Positions 16,189 to 25,965 of a DNA stretch of 64,000 bases are shown here, in pieces. Source of the stretch: Bacteroidales bacterium 52_46 (GTDB taxonomy: Bacteria > Bacteroidota > Bacteroidia > Bacteroidales > Muribaculaceae); NCBI GenBank assembly GCA_001915385.1, contig MNQK01000031.1:62001-126000 (forward strand), read 5' to 3'. Within the stretch, counting starts at the first letter, position 1, and each line of letters opens with the position of its first letter. A model generated the notes under the pieces. The model did not search any database. It saw only the letters and a program-made list of their open reading frames with translations, and had not been told where the DNA came from. Both the position numbers and the translations under genes were made by a program.

Positions 16189-17613
16189 CTATTCCTCTAC
16201 ATCGACGGGGTGCTTGGGGAGGGTGCGGTGCAGGAGGAGGTAGCCGAGGATACCGGCAAGTAGCGAGCCTATGACGATACCGAGTTTGGCATGACTAAGC
16301 AGGGAGGCTCCTTCCTCGCCCATCGAACCGAACGACAGGTTGGCAATGAAGATGGATACCGTGAAACCGATACCGCCCAGCATGGCAATAGAGGCCATCA
16401 TCTTCCAGTTGCTGTGCTCGGGCATAGGTGCGAGACGCAGTTTGACAGTAATCCATGAGAAGATAAAGATACCGGCGCATTTACCGACTACGAGGGCGCA
16501 GATAACGGCAAGGCTGACTCCCTCAAATATGCTTATCGGCTCCATATCGAGGAGGAAGATGCCGGCGTTGGCAAAAGCGAAAAGCGGTATTATAATGTAG
16601 TTGACAAGTGGATGCAGTGAGTCCTCGAGGTCCTGAAGCGGGGAAATGACTTTATCGGAGGCCGACTCGACCTGTTTGAGCCAGTCGAGCTGTTCCTTCG
16701 AGAGGATGCTCTTGCGCGAGAGAGCTTCGTCGTCCTCGCGGCGGAAGTGATTGATTGCCTCACGTATCTTCCTGATATACTTCTTAGGCTCGAATACCGG
16801 CGTGGCAGGCACACAGAATGCCACAAGGACGCCGGCAATTGTTGGATGTATACCCGAATTGAGGAAAAGGAACCATATCACACCGCCCACTCCGATATAG
16901 AAAAGTTTGCTCTTGATACGGAGCCATGACCCCATGAGCAACACTCCGAACAACAGGAATGCATAGAGCAGCAATATGCCGTCGATCTGCGTAGAGTAAA
17001 ACACGGCTATGACGATGATGCCGCCTATATCGTCGACAACGGCAAGCGTGGTAAGGAATATCTTGAGCGACAGAGGCACCCTCTTGCCGAGCATACTGAG
17101 CACGCCGAGAGAAAACGCGATATCGGTAGCCATAGGAATGGCGGCACCGCCTGTATAGTCGGTACCCATAGAGAATGCGAGATAGATGATGACCGGCATA
17201 ACCATACCGCCTACCGCACCGACAATCGGCAGCAAAGCCTGACGGAATGACGAAAGCTCTCCTACGAGCACCTCTCGCTTTATCTCCAGCCCTATTGAAA
17301 AGAAGAAAATCGCCATCAGCGCATCGTTGATGAACTGTAACAGGGTCATCGGATGGCCCGAATGAGAAAATATGTTGAAATTGCCTACCTGCAGGCGTAT
17401 TTCCTGTTCCCAAAATTCAAAATAGTGGCCGCTCAAAGCGGGGATGTTAGCTACGACAAGTGCCAGAAATGTGGCGAATATAAGCACATTGCCGCCTGAC
17501 GCATGGTGCCTCAATGCCTGACGGGCGGCATAGAATATGTTGTGTGCCTGGTCATTGATGGCCTGTACAGCCGAATGCTGTTCGTGTGACGAATTATCTT
17601 GCGGATTACTCAT
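16189..17613 (-). CDS. nhaA: Na+/H+ antiporter NhaA
   Basis: A 474-residue inner-membrane antiporter with about 11-12 hydrophobic segments that exchanges sodium for protons and helps pH and salt homeostasis. Family landmarks are GLEIKREVL, PMATDIAFSLGVL and the paired ion-binding aspartates in VVDDIGGI. A hydrophilic loop of about 50 residues in the middle (about 275-325, Arg/Glu-rich) and a polar N-terminal extension make it longer than E. coli NhaA. It is transcribed alone and ended by the hairpin at 16117. Confidence 0.95.
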   Translation of the reverse strand: MSNPQDNSSHEQHSAVQAINDQAHNIFYAARQALRHHASGGNVLIFATFLALVVANIPALSGHYFEFWEQEIRLQVGNFNIFSHSGHPMTLLQFINDALMAIFFFSIGLEIKREVLVGELSSFRQALLPIVGAVGGMVMPVIIYLAFSMGTDYTGGAAIPMATDIAFSLGVLSMLGKRVPLSLKIFLTTLAVVDDIGGIIVIAVFYSTQIDGILLLYAFLLFGVLLMGSWLRIKSKLFYIGVGGVIWFLFLNSGIHPTIAGVLVAFCVPATPVFEPKKYIRKIREAINHFRREDDEALSRKSILSKEQLDWLKQVESASDKVISPLQDLEDSLHPLVNYIIIPLFAFANAGIFLLDMEPISIFEGVSLAVICALVVGKCAGIFIFSWITVKLRLAPMPEHSNWKMMASIAMLGGIGFTVSIFIANLSFGSMGEEGASLLSHAKLGIVIGSLLAGILGYLLLHRTLPKHPVDVEE

Positions 17614-17712
17614 AATAAGTAACTGTTTGTTTCAATTACGGAGGCTTGTACCTGATACCCCCGTCTAAGATTATATTTATATAACAAAACCGGACAAAAT
17701 ATAGTTGTAAGC

Positions 17713-17763
17713 GCCCTGTCGCAGGGCTAAACAGCCGGGCTATTTCCACAAAAACAGCCCGGC
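17713..17763. repeat. Two GC-rich hairpins between lepA and nhaA
   Basis: GCCCTG/CAGGGC around tcg, followed by GCCGGGCT/AGCCCGGC around a 14-nt loop. They lie just past the lepA stop and probably help terminate it; the layout resembles the paired palindromes elsewhere in the window. Confidence 0.6.
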
Positions 17764-17780
17764 ATCGCTGCCGATTAACA

Positions 17781-19568
17781 TCAATCGAGTTTCAGAACAG
17801 CGAGGAATGCTTTCTGAGGCACTTCGACCGAGCCGATCTGCTTCATTCGTTTTTTACCTTTTTTCTGTTTTTCGAGAAGTTTGCGTTTACGCGATATATC
17901 ACCGCCATAACACTTGGCCGTCACATCCTTACGTACGGCCTTGATGGTCTCGCGGGCGATAATCTTCGCGCCGATAGCCGCCTGAATAGCTATGTCGAAC
18001 TGCTGACGCGGGATAAGTTCTTTCAGCTTCTCGCACATGCGACGCCCGAATGTCACTGCATTGTCGGCATGGGTCAGTGTGGAGAGTGCGTCGACGCTCT
18101 CGCCGTTGAGCAGAATGTCGAGCTTCACCAGTTTTGACTCGCGGAAGTCGTGGATATGATAGTCGAATGAGGCGTATCCCTTGGAGATGCTCTTGAGTTT
18201 GTCATAAAAGTCGATGACTATCTCGCCGAGCGGCATGTCGAAGATAATCTCGACACGGTTGCCCGAGATGAATTCCTGCTTTACAAGCTCTCCGCGTTTG
18301 CCGAGACACAGCGTCATAATCGGGCCGATAAATTCGGTGGTGGTGATGACCGACGCACGGATATACGGCTCCTCGATATGGTCGATAAGGGTAAGGTCGG
18401 GAAGTCCCGAGGGATTGTGCACCTCGGTCATGTTGCCTTTCTTGTCGTACACGCGGTAGGATACGTTGGGCACAGTGGTGATGACGTCCATGTCGAACTC
18501 GCGGCCGAGACGTTCCTGCACAATCTCCATGTGAAGGAGACCGAGAAAACCACAACGGAAACCGAAACCGAGAGCCGCCGACGATTCGGGCTGGAATGTG
18601 AGCGAAGCGTCGTTGAGCTGCAGTTTCTCAAGCGACGAGCGCAGGTTCTCGAAATCTTCCGTCTCGATAGGATACACACCGGCAAACACCATAGGCTTCA
18701 CCTCCTCGAATCCGTCGATAGCCGCTTCACACGGGCGGTTGACATGGGTGATGGTATCGCCTACACGCACTTCCTTCGATGTCTTTATCCCGGAAATGAT
18801 ATAACCGACATTGCCGGCGCTCAGTTCCTGACGGGGAGCCATGTCGAGCTTCAGGACGCCTATTTCGTCGGCATGATATTCCTTGCCGGTCGACACGAAC
18901 TTCACGAAATCATCCTTGGCGATTGTGCCGTTGACTATCTTGAAATACGCGATAATGCCGCGGAAAGGATTGAAGACGGAGTCGAAAATCAACGCCTGCA
19001 ACGGAGCGTCGGGGTCGCCCTTGGGTGCAGGGACACGCTCTACTATAGCACGGAGTATGTCCTCTATGCCGATACCTGTCTTGCCCGAAGCGCGAATGAT
19101 TTCATCACGGCGGCAGCCGAGCAGCTCGACAATCTGGTCCTCGACCTCGTCGGGCTTGGCCGAATCAAGATCGACCTTGTTGATTACGGGAATAATCTCA
19201 AGGTCGTTGTCAATTGCCATATAAAGATTTGAAATAGTCTGCGCCTGTATGCCCTGCGAGGCATCGACAATAAGGAGCGCACCCTCACAGGCGGCAATCG
19301 AGCGCGATACTTCGTAGGAGAAGTCGACGTGTCCCGGAGTGTCGATAAGATTGAGTATGTATTTCTCGCCGTCAATGGTGTATTCCATCTGTATGGCGTG
19401 GCTTTTTATAGTTATGCCGCGCTCACGCTCCAGCTCCATGTCGTCGAGCACCTGTGCCTGCAGGTCTTTAGGAGCTACCGTGCCGGTGTATTCAAGCAGA
19501 CGGTCGGCGAGTGTGCTCTTGCCGTGGTCGATGTGCGCTATGATGCAGAAATTTCTTATATTTTTCAT
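17781..19568 (-). CDS. lepA: Elongation factor 4 (LepA)
   Basis: A 595-residue translational GTPase that back-translocates or remodels ribosomes. GTPase motifs are AHIDHGKSTLADRLL, DTPGHVDF and NKVDLD. The C-terminal LepA domain ends in the conserved basic segment KRKLLEKQKKGKKRMKQIG. Length and start are normal. A -7 box (TAAATTTG on the minus strand) is at 19638-19645. Confidence 0.97.
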   Translation of the reverse strand: MKNIRNFCIIAHIDHGKSTLADRLLEYTGTVAPKDLQAQVLDDMELERERGITIKSHAIQMEYTIDGEKYILNLIDTPGHVDFSYEVSRSIAACEGALLIVDASQGIQAQTISNLYMAIDNDLEIIPVINKVDLDSAKPDEVEDQIVELLGCRRDEIIRASGKTGIGIEDILRAIVERVPAPKGDPDAPLQALIFDSVFNPFRGIIAYFKIVNGTIAKDDFVKFVSTGKEYHADEIGVLKLDMAPRQELSAGNVGYIISGIKTSKEVRVGDTITHVNRPCEAAIDGFEEVKPMVFAGVYPIETEDFENLRSSLEKLQLNDASLTFQPESSAALGFGFRCGFLGLLHMEIVQERLGREFDMDVITTVPNVSYRVYDKKGNMTEVHNPSGLPDLTLIDHIEEPYIRASVITTTEFIGPIMTLCLGKRGELVKQEFISGNRVEIIFDMPLGEIVIDFYDKLKSISKGYASFDYHIHDFRESKLVKLDILLNGESVDALSTLTHADNAVTFGRRMCEKLKELIPRQQFDIAIQAAIGAKIIARETIKAVRKDVTAKCYGGDISRKRKLLEKQKKGKKRMKQIGSVEVPQKAFLAVLKLD

Positions 19569-19637
19569 CGTAATGACATCATGAAATTAACAATATCCGG
19601 ATATGCGGAAAGCACCGGGTATCATATTTTTGAATTG

Positions 19638-19645
19638 CAAATTTA
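19638..19645 (-). promoter_or_regulatory. -7 box of lepA
   Basis: TAAATTTG read on the minus strand, about 70 nt before the lepA start. It matches TAnnTTTG; the -33 partner is not clear. Confidence 0.5.
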
Positions 19646-19716
19646 CAATATTTTTTTCACATTTCATACCGCATGCCGAGATTTAGACTTTAACTTCAGG
19701 CCGCAAGGACCCGGAC

Positions 19717-19752
19717 AAAAGAGAGCGCCGCCATGCTGAAGTGGCGACGCTC
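19717..19752 (-). terminator. Terminator of the LRR gene
   Basis: GAGCGCCGCCA pairs with TGGCGACGCTC with one mismatch around an 8-nt loop; on the minus strand the stem is followed by CTCTTTTG. It lies about 70 nt past the stop of the LRR gene. Confidence 0.6.
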
Positions 19753-19820
19753 CCCGTTTTAAATCAGTTATCTATATTCCCCGGGGATAAAAACGCCCCT
19801 GTGAGAATTCAGGCATTTAA

Positions 19821-20879
19821 TCAATAGTTCCACTGGCAGGCAACCATCTGGAGATTGTCGCAGGCAACAGTACGGAAGTCGGTAATGGTGTTGTAGCGGC
19901 AATTGATGTAGCGGAGCGCGGTATCGAACGATACATCGAGCATGGTCAGCTGGTTGTTGTTGCAGAGCAGACGTTCGAGGAATGTCTGGTTGGAAAGATT
20001 GAGAGTAGTGAGGTCGTTGTAAGAGCAGTCGACAAACAGGAGGTTCGGGCAGTTGTCAACCGAAAGCGAAGTCAGATTATTGTAAGAGCAGACAAGGTCG
20101 ATGAGAGCGTTGCAGTTGCTTACCGCAAGCTGCGTCATGTTGTTGTCGGAGCAGATAATCGTGCTGACAGCGGGAAGTCCGTTGATATAGAGTTTCGAGA
20201 TTTCGTTGTCGTCGACATTGAGGTTGGTCAGGTTTTCAACACCTGCGAGCGCTATCGCAGTCAGTTTGTTGTAACCGCAGTAGAGGTTCTTGAGCGCCTT
20301 GCAGCCGCTGACGTTGAGAGCTTCGAGATGGCAGCCCTGACAGTTGAGAGTGACAAGCGTGGGAGAGTTGGCCACCGAAAGCTCGACGAGCAGGTTGTTG
20401 GAGCAATTGAGAGTCTTAAGCGCGGTAGTGCCCGACAGGTCAATGTCTGTCAGACGGTTGCGGTAGATTTTGAGCTCGGTAAGAGCCGGGCAGTTATCCG
20501 ACGAGAAGGAGGTCAGTTTGTTGCGCGAGGCATCGAGTTTGGCCAATGCCGGGTTGGCGTTGACTACAAGACCGGTAAGATTGTTGCGCGAAATATTTAC
20601 TTCCTGTAAAGCGTCGAAACCGGAAAGGTCAAGCGCACCTGCAAGATGCTTGTCTTTCCATTCGATTTTGGTGACATGGCCGTTCTCTACCGTGACACCT
20701 TCCCATGTAGCGGGTGACTTGGTATCACTGATATTAAGGGCTTGAGCGTTGGTAGCATCCCTTTCACCGGGCTGCGACAAAAAGGCCTGAAGTTGCTTCA
20801 ATTCGTTTTTGTCAATCTTCTGAGCGAAAGCTCCGGTGCATCCTATCATCAGAGCGATCAATAAAACAGCTTTTTTCAT
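19821..20879 (-). CDS. Secreted leucine-rich repeat protein
   Basis: A 352-residue protein from the ATG at 20879, which begins a clear signal peptide (MKKAVLLIALMIGCTGAFAQ); an earlier in-frame ATG would add 23 unlikely residues. After a spacer of about 70 residues come roughly eleven 21-residue repeats of the form L..L.CS.N.LT.L.V...P.L, an internalin-like pattern. No C-terminal sorting domain follows the last repeat. It is probably a periplasmic or surface binding protein; ligand unknown. Confidence 0.85.
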   Translation of the reverse strand: MKKAVLLIALMIGCTGAFAQKIDKNELKQLQAFLSQPGERDATNAQALNISDTKSPATWEGVTVENGHVTKIEWKDKHLAGALDLSGFDALQEVNISRNNLTGLVVNANPALAKLDASRNKLTSFSSDNCPALTELKIYRNRLTDIDLSGTTALKTLNCSNNLLVELSVANSPTLVTLNCQGCHLEALNVSGCKALKNLYCGYNKLTAIALAGVENLTNLNVDDNEISKLYINGLPAVSTIICSDNNMTQLAVSNCNALIDLVCSYNNLTSLSVDNCPNLLFVDCSYNDLTTLNLSNQTFLERLLCNNNQLTMLDVSFDTALRYINCRYNTITDFRTVACDNLQMVACQWNY

Positions 20880-20989
20880 AACTAATAGTTGATTAGAAGT
20901 TTTATTACCTAAACAACCGCATGTTATGAAAAGTTTATTCAGCCACAATAAAAATTCATGCGAGCGAGTCGATGGGATACGGAGGAAAA

Positions 20990-22546
20990 TCAGAATGGAG
21001 GCACAGCCTCTGACGATGAAGCTCCGAGGTCGACGCTGCCGCCGGAAAATGGATCGGCAACCGGAGAAACGGGCGCCGAATCGTCGCCGGAATTTATGCG
21101 CGACCCGACGGTGGCCTCTCCGTAGATGGGGTCGTCTTCGGTCCAGTTCTCGAAGCGCGTGTATTGTCCGCGGAAACGCAGACGCACGTCGGTGACCTGT
21201 CCGTTACGATGCTTTGCTATGATGAACTGTGCGAGATTGCGTATGTCATGACCCTCGGCGTCGGTGTCGCTCTTGATGTAGTACTCCGGACGATGGATGA
21301 AGCATACGATGTCGGCGTCCTGCTCGATGGCGCCCGACTCACGGAGGTCGGAAAGCTGCGGGCGCTTGCCGTCGGTACGCGACTCCACGCTTCGGTTGAG
21401 CTGCGATAGCGCCACTATGGGTATGTTAAGTTCCTTGGCGAGCTGCTTGAGCGAACGCGATATCATGGACACCTCCTGCTCGCGGGAACCGAACTTCATG
21501 CCCGACGCGTTCATCAGCTGGAGGTAGTCAATGATGATAAACTGCACGTTGTGCTCGCGGACGAGGCGACGTGCCTTCGTGCGGAGTTCGAATATCGACA
21601 GCGACGCGGTGTCGTCGATATACAGCGGGGCGCTATATAGGTTCTTGATACGCGCCATCAGCTGGTCCCATTCGCGGTTGTCGAGACGTCCGCTCTTGAT
21701 TTTGTCGCTCTCAAGCTCACACGTGTTGCATATCAGACGGTTGACAAGCTGGATATTCGACATTTCAAGCGAGAATATGGCCACCGGGGTATTGTAATTG
21801 ACAGCCATATTCTTAGCCATCGAGAGTACGAAAGCCGTCTTACCCATTGCCGGACGGGCGGCGATAATGATAAGGTCACTCCGCTGCCAGCCCGACGTAA
21901 TCTTATCCAGCTCATGGAAGCCTGACTCAAGTCCCGACATACCCGAAGCACGGTTGGCGGCAGCCTGAATCTGCTCTATGGCCTGCTTGATGACGGGGTC
22001 GACCTGTGTGAAATCTTTTTTCACATTGCGCTGAGAGATTTCAAACAACTTGCCCTCAGCCTCCTGCATCAGGTCGTCGACGTCATTGGTCTCGTCGTAA
22101 GCCTTGGCCTCGATGTTAGAGGCGAACGATATGAGTTCGCGTGCCAGATATTTCTGCGCCACAATTCGCGCATGATACTCGACATTGGCCGACGAGGCAA
22201 CGCGCGAGGTAAGTTCGGCTATGAACGCCGGACCGCCTACCTCCTCGAGGGTGCCGTTGAGGCGCAGCTGCTCCATCACGGTGAGCATATCGATGGGACG
22301 TTGTGCGGCGCCGAGACTTTGTATCGCCTGATATATTTTCTGGTTGCTCGGCTCATAGAAACTGTCAGGGTGAAGGATGTCGCACACCACGGTATAGGCG
22401 TCCTTCTCGAGCATTATCGCACCGAGAACCGCTTCTTCAAGGTCCTTGTCCTGGGGCTGCAGACGGCCCAATGTATCTATTTTCGATTGCTCCCTGTATT
22501 GGTTACGGGACCCGTCGCGGCGTCCCTGCTTGTTGACAAAATCCAT
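20990..22546 (-). CDS. dnaB: Replicative DNA helicase DnaB
   Basis: The 518-residue hexameric helicase at the replication fork. The N-terminal primase-binding domain begins with QPQDKDLEEAVLGAIM; the RecA-like core has the Walker A loop AARPAMGKTAF and the IIDYLQLM Walker B. The C-terminal tail of about 40 residues is Ser/Asp-rich and low in complexity. Walker A is intact and no intein is seen. It has a near-perfect promoter at 22566-22597. Confidence 0.97.
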   Translation of the reverse strand: MDFVNKQGRRDGSRNQYREQSKIDTLGRLQPQDKDLEEAVLGAIMLEKDAYTVVCDILHPDSFYEPSNQKIYQAIQSLGAAQRPIDMLTVMEQLRLNGTLEEVGGPAFIAELTSRVASSANVEYHARIVAQKYLARELISFASNIEAKAYDETNDVDDLMQEAEGKLFEISQRNVKKDFTQVDPVIKQAIEQIQAAANRASGMSGLESGFHELDKITSGWQRSDLIIIAARPAMGKTAFVLSMAKNMAVNYNTPVAIFSLEMSNIQLVNRLICNTCELESDKIKSGRLDNREWDQLMARIKNLYSAPLYIDDTASLSIFELRTKARRLVREHNVQFIIIDYLQLMNASGMKFGSREQEVSMISRSLKQLAKELNIPIVALSQLNRSVESRTDGKRPQLSDLRESGAIEQDADIVCFIHRPEYYIKSDTDAEGHDIRNLAQFIIAKHRNGQVTDVRLRFRGQYTRFENWTEDDPIYGEATVGSRINSGDDSAPVSPVADPFSGGSVDLGASSSEAVPPF

Positions 22547-22565
22547 TATAACATATTATTTATCG

Positions 22566-22597
22566 CAAAAGTAGCAAAATTGGGGCGTAATGCCAAA
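22566..22597 (-). promoter_or_regulatory. Promoter of dnaB
   Basis: On the minus strand, TTTG (22594-22597), a 20-nt gap, and TACTTTTG (22566-22573). This fits the Bacteroidetes consensus in both boxes and spacing. The start codon is about 20 nt downstream. Confidence 0.75.
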
Positions 22598-22677
22598 CGC
22601 GGCGCAACAGAAATATCAACAGAAATATCAACAATAAATTTTCAATAGCAGGGACATGAATGTGTATAAATATTGAG

Positions 22678-22685
22678 TAACTTTG
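22678..22685 (+). promoter_or_regulatory. -7 box of ispE
   Basis: TAACTTTG, 36 nt before the ATG at 22722. It rules out an earlier in-frame TTG at 22683, which lies inside the box. Confidence 0.6.
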
Positions 22686-22721
22686 CAATCTCTTATCAAT
22701 AATATATTTAAACGGAACTCA

Positions 22722-23549
22722 ATGATAGCATTTCCCAACGCTAAAATCAACATAGGGCTTTTCATCACTGCCCGCCGTCCCGACGGATACCACGATATAG
22801 CTACAGTAATGATGGCCGCCGACTGGTGCGACATACTTGAAATCGTACCGGCCAAGGATGGTGTGACGACACTTACCGTGACCGGGAGAAGTGTGGACTG
22901 TCCTCCGGAAAAAAATCTTGTCATGCGTGCCTACCGCGCCATGGAGGAGCGCTACAATCTGCCTCCCGTAGATATATTCCTGCGCAAAATCATACCTGAC
23001 GGAGCCGGCCTCGGCGGGGGCTCGGCCGACGCGGCATTCACGATAACCACACTCGACAGGCTGTTCGGCCTCGGACTGTCGGCTGACGTCATGGCCGGAA
23101 TAGCGGCGACAATAGGTTCGGACTGTCCTTTCTTCATATACAACCGGCCTATGCTTGCCACGGGCACCGGCACTACCCTGTCGCCTGTCGACCTCAGTCT
23201 GAAAGGATACACTCTCGTGATAGTAAAGCCCGACGTACATGTATCCACGGCCGAGGCCTACGGCGGGTGCCGTCCGCGGCCGTCGTCCATTGCTCTCCCC
23301 GAGGTATTGTCAACGGTACTGCCTGCAGAGTGGGCTGATGCCGGGGTAAGGAATGATTTCGAGGATACGGTATTTGCACACCATCCGCGCATAGCCGAAA
23401 TCAAATCCACATTATATAATGCAGGAGCGGAATATGCATCAATGTCGGGGTCGGGCGCAAGCGTGTTCGGTATCTTCGCGCGTGACATTTTGGCAGATGA
23501 GATCGAACGATTATTCCCCGAAACCGATTTTCATATCTCAAAACTATGA
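22722..23549 (+). CDS. ispE: 4-diphosphocytidyl-2-C-methyl-D-erythritol kinase
   Basis: GHMP-family kinase of the MEP isoprenoid pathway. The 275-residue protein starts MIAFPNAKINIGL, the conserved N-terminal motif, and has the ATP-binding GAGLGGGSADAA loop and the C-terminal SGSGASVFGIF motif. An apparent N-terminal extension of 13 codons would lie in the promoter and is rejected. It is transcribed divergently from dnaB. Confidence 0.96.
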   Translation: MIAFPNAKINIGLFITARRPDGYHDIATVMMAADWCDILEIVPAKDGVTTLTVTGRSVDCPPEKNLVMRAYRAMEERYNLPPVDIFLRKIIPDGAGLGGGSADAAFTITTLDRLFGLGLSADVMAGIAATIGSDCPFFIYNRPMLATGTGTTLSPVDLSLKGYTLVIVKPDVHVSTAEAYGGCRPRPSSIALPEVLSTVLPAEWADAGVRNDFEDTVFAHHPRIAEIKSTLYNAGAEYASMSGSGASVFGIFARDILADEIERLFPETDFHISKL

Positions 23550-23649
23550 ACGTTAACGCATTTTATTTGTTATCATTGTAAGATTGTCCCGATGGACAAA
23601 GTTTGGCAAGATTTTTGCATATTTCAACCTGAATAAATATAATTTACAC

Positions 23650-24273
23650 ATGAGTCAGAAACAGCATAACCACTCCGCAAAAGACTCCGCCAAGGAGGCC
23701 AAGGAGACTGAAATCAAAATCGAAAATCCCGATGTAGAAGCCGCCGACGTGCTCGACGAGGGAGCCGCCGACGTATGCAATACCGAAGAAGACGGACAGT
23801 CATCGGAAATCGAGGCACTGAAACAGATGCTTCAGGAACGCGAGGAAGCTCTCGAGAAAGAGAAAAAAGAGTATCTATTCCTGATGGCCGACTTCGACAA
23901 TTTCAAGAAACGTACGCTCCGCGAGAAATCGGAAATCATAAAGAACGGCGCTGAAAACGTGCTCAAAGGCATACTCCCCATACTCGACGATTTCGAACGC
24001 GGTATAGAGGCAATCAAGGACGATGCCACGGCCGTGTCGGTAAAAGAAGGAATGGAGCTTATATACAACAAATTCGTGAAATACCTCCAACAGAACGGTG
24101 TAAAGGAGATACCGACAGAAAATGCCGATTTCGATGTCGACCTCCACGAGGCTATTGCGATGGTTCCGGTAGACGACGAGTCGAAAAAAGGCAAGGTCAT
24201 TGACACAATCGCCAAGGGCTATACGCTCAACGACAAAGTGATACGTCACGCCAAAGTCGCCGTAGGCCAATAA
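23650..24273 (+). CDS. grpE: Nucleotide exchange factor GrpE
   Basis: Exchange factor for DnaK. From the ATG at 23650 it has 207 residues: an acidic disordered N-terminus, a long coiled-coil helix (EIEALKQMLQEREEALEKE), then DFDNFKKRTLREK and the C-terminal beta domain with DLHEAIAMVP. An earlier frame start at 23584 would add 22 residues unlike GrpE. dnaJ follows 67 nt downstream; dnaK is not in the window. Confidence 0.95.
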   Translation: MSQKQHNHSAKDSAKEAKETEIKIENPDVEAADVLDEGAADVCNTEEDGQSSEIEALKQMLQEREEALEKEKKEYLFLMADFDNFKKRTLREKSEIIKNGAENVLKGILPILDDFERGIEAIKDDATAVSVKEGMELIYNKFVKYLQQNGVKEIPTENADFDVDLHEAIAMVPVDDESKKGKVIDTIAKGYTLNDKVIRHAKVAVGQ

Positions 24274-24340
24274 CCTGCCGCTCCACCGTATTTGTAAAAT
24301 CGCGCATCCTATAAATCACGCATTGTGAATTAAAAGAAAT

Positions 24341-25510
24341 ATGGCTACCAAAAGAGACTACTACGAAGTGCTGGGCGTGGACAAAAGCGCCTCAGCCGAT
24401 GAAATAAAGAAAGCGTACCGCAAACTGGCGCTCAAATATCACCCCGACAAGAATCCGGGCGACAAAGCCGCCGAAGAAAAATTCATCGAGGCCGCCGAAG
24501 CATACGATGTGCTCAGCGACCCCGACAAACGTGCCAAATATGACCAGTTCGGCCACAATATGGGTCCGCAGGGATTCCCGGGCGGCGGAGCAGGCGGTTA
24601 CAGCGCCGGATTTGACATCAACGATATATTCGAGCACTTCGGCGATATATTCGGTGGCCGTTTCGGTGGCGAATGGGGCGGAGCGACAGGCGGCCGACAG
24701 CGCGCACCCCGCAAACCGACCCGCAAGGGTTCGGATCTCCGCATCAAGGTCAAGCTCACGCTTGCAGAAATCGCGACCGGCATATCAAAGACGCTTAAAA
24801 TCCCGACTCAGGTCAAGTGCGAGCACTGCAACGGCACGGGAGCCAAGGACGGTACGGCATTCACGACCTGTGCCACCTGTCACGGGACAGGCGTGGTGAC
24901 CCAGGTGCAGCAGACGATACTCGGCGCTATGCAGTCACAGTCGGTATGCCCGCACTGCAACGGCGAGGGCAAAACCATAACACAGAATTGTACTTACTGT
25001 CACGGCGAAGGCACCGAACGCAAGGAACAGCTCGTCAGCTTCAACATACCCGCCGGCGTGACCGACGGCATGACGCTTACCGTAAAGGGGAAGGGCAACG
25101 CCCCGCGCCACGGCGGCGTCAACGGCGACCTTCTCGTGGTTATTGAGGAAATCAAGCATCCGGAACTCATACGCGACGGCAACGACGTAATCTACAACCT
25201 CATGCTCGACCTTCCGACCGCCACACTCGGAGGCGCGGTGGAAGTGCCGACCATCACAGGACGCGCCCGGCTCAACATCGCAGCCGGCACGCAGCCGGGA
25301 AAAGTGCTCCGCCTGCGCGGCAAGGGACTCCCCTCACCCGAAGGACGCGGCACCGGCGATGAGCTTATCAATGTGATGGTCTACATCCCCGAGCAGCTCG
25401 ACGACCGTATCCGTTCGGCTGTGGAGTCAATCAAGGATGACCCCAATATCAAACCGTCGGAATCGACCAAGCAGCGCCTGTTCTCCAAGCTGAAACATAT
25501 CTTCGAATAA
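24341..25510 (+). CDS. dnaJ: Chaperone protein DnaJ
   Basis: A 389-residue type I J-protein that delivers substrates to DnaK and stimulates its ATPase. The J domain (about 3-70) has the HPD motif in KYHPDKNPG, followed by a Gly/Phe-rich linker and four zinc-binding CxxCxGxG repeats (CEHCNGTG, CATCHGTG, CPHCNGEG, CTYCHGEG), then the substrate-binding C-terminal domains. Length is normal. It ends 10 nt before the paired palindrome at 25521. Confidence 0.97.
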   Translation: MATKRDYYEVLGVDKSASADEIKKAYRKLALKYHPDKNPGDKAAEEKFIEAAEAYDVLSDPDKRAKYDQFGHNMGPQGFPGGGAGGYSAGFDINDIFEHFGDIFGGRFGGEWGGATGGRQRAPRKPTRKGSDLRIKVKLTLAEIATGISKTLKIPTQVKCEHCNGTGAKDGTAFTTCATCHGTGVVTQVQQTILGAMQSQSVCPHCNGEGKTITQNCTYCHGEGTERKEQLVSFNIPAGVTDGMTLTVKGKGNAPRHGGVNGDLLVVIEEIKHPELIRDGNDVIYNLMLDLPTATLGGAVEVPTITGRARLNIAAGTQPGKVLRLRGKGLPSPEGRGTGDELINVMVYIPEQLDDRIRSAVESIKDDPNIKPSESTKQRLFSKLKHIFE

Positions 25511-25520
25511 AACATACATA

Positions 25521-25605
25521 AAGTGGAGCGGGGGCGTCCCGCCCCCGTGGTAACTTCCTGCAATGGAGAATAATACCACGGGGGCGGGACGCCCCCGCTC
25601 CACTT
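25521..25605. repeat. Paired GC palindrome, family A
   Basis: Two inverted 32-nt copies, each containing CGGGGGCGTCCCGCCCCCG, with a spacer of about 20 nt. It immediately follows dnaJ and probably acts as an mRNA 3' end hairpin. Related copies lie at 26501, 34697 and 51905. Confidence 0.85.
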
Positions 25606-25623
25606 TTGGCAAAAACTACATAT

Positions 25624-25657
25624 AAAAAAACAGCGCGAAATCACTTCGTGCTGTTTT
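25624..25657 (-). terminator. Terminator of the 78-residue gene
   Basis: AAAACAGC pairs with GCTGTTTT, with GCGAA/TTCGT inside. On the minus strand a seven-T run follows. Confidence 0.75.
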
Positions 25658-25728
25658 CGAGAGACAAAAAATAATAAATCTTATTATTTTAATTATAATA
25701 CTTATTTAATGAGAGTTCTCTTATTGTA

Positions 25729-25965
25729 TCATTGCGGTAATAATGATCTATCGGTGTCATGAAGCACCGGTGAGCAACGCCCGTTTATTGCCGTATCAAA
25801 GGCAGGATATGTCGCCGGCGAAATATCCGACATCATAATATCATTGCCTATCTCGGTCGAAAATATATCTTCCGGTGTCATAGCGACCGTGACCGCAATA
25901 CCGGTCATCATCACCAGGATACCGGATTTAATAATCCTGTTTTTTATTTTTAATTCGGTTTTCAT
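25729..25965 (-). CDS. Small exported or membrane-anchored protein, unknown
   Basis: 78 residues with one hydrophobic segment (about 12-29, SGILVMMTGIAVTVAM) after a basic N-terminus, consistent with a signal peptide or anchor, then a polar tail. No family is recognised. It is supported by its own terminator at 25624 and by a 10-bp-arm palindrome at 26013-26033 upstream, which could be an operator. Confidence 0.5.
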   Translation of the reverse strand: MKTELKIKNRIIKSGILVMMTGIAVTVAMTPEDIFSTEIGNDIMMSDISPATYPAFDTAINGRCSPVLHDTDRSLLPQ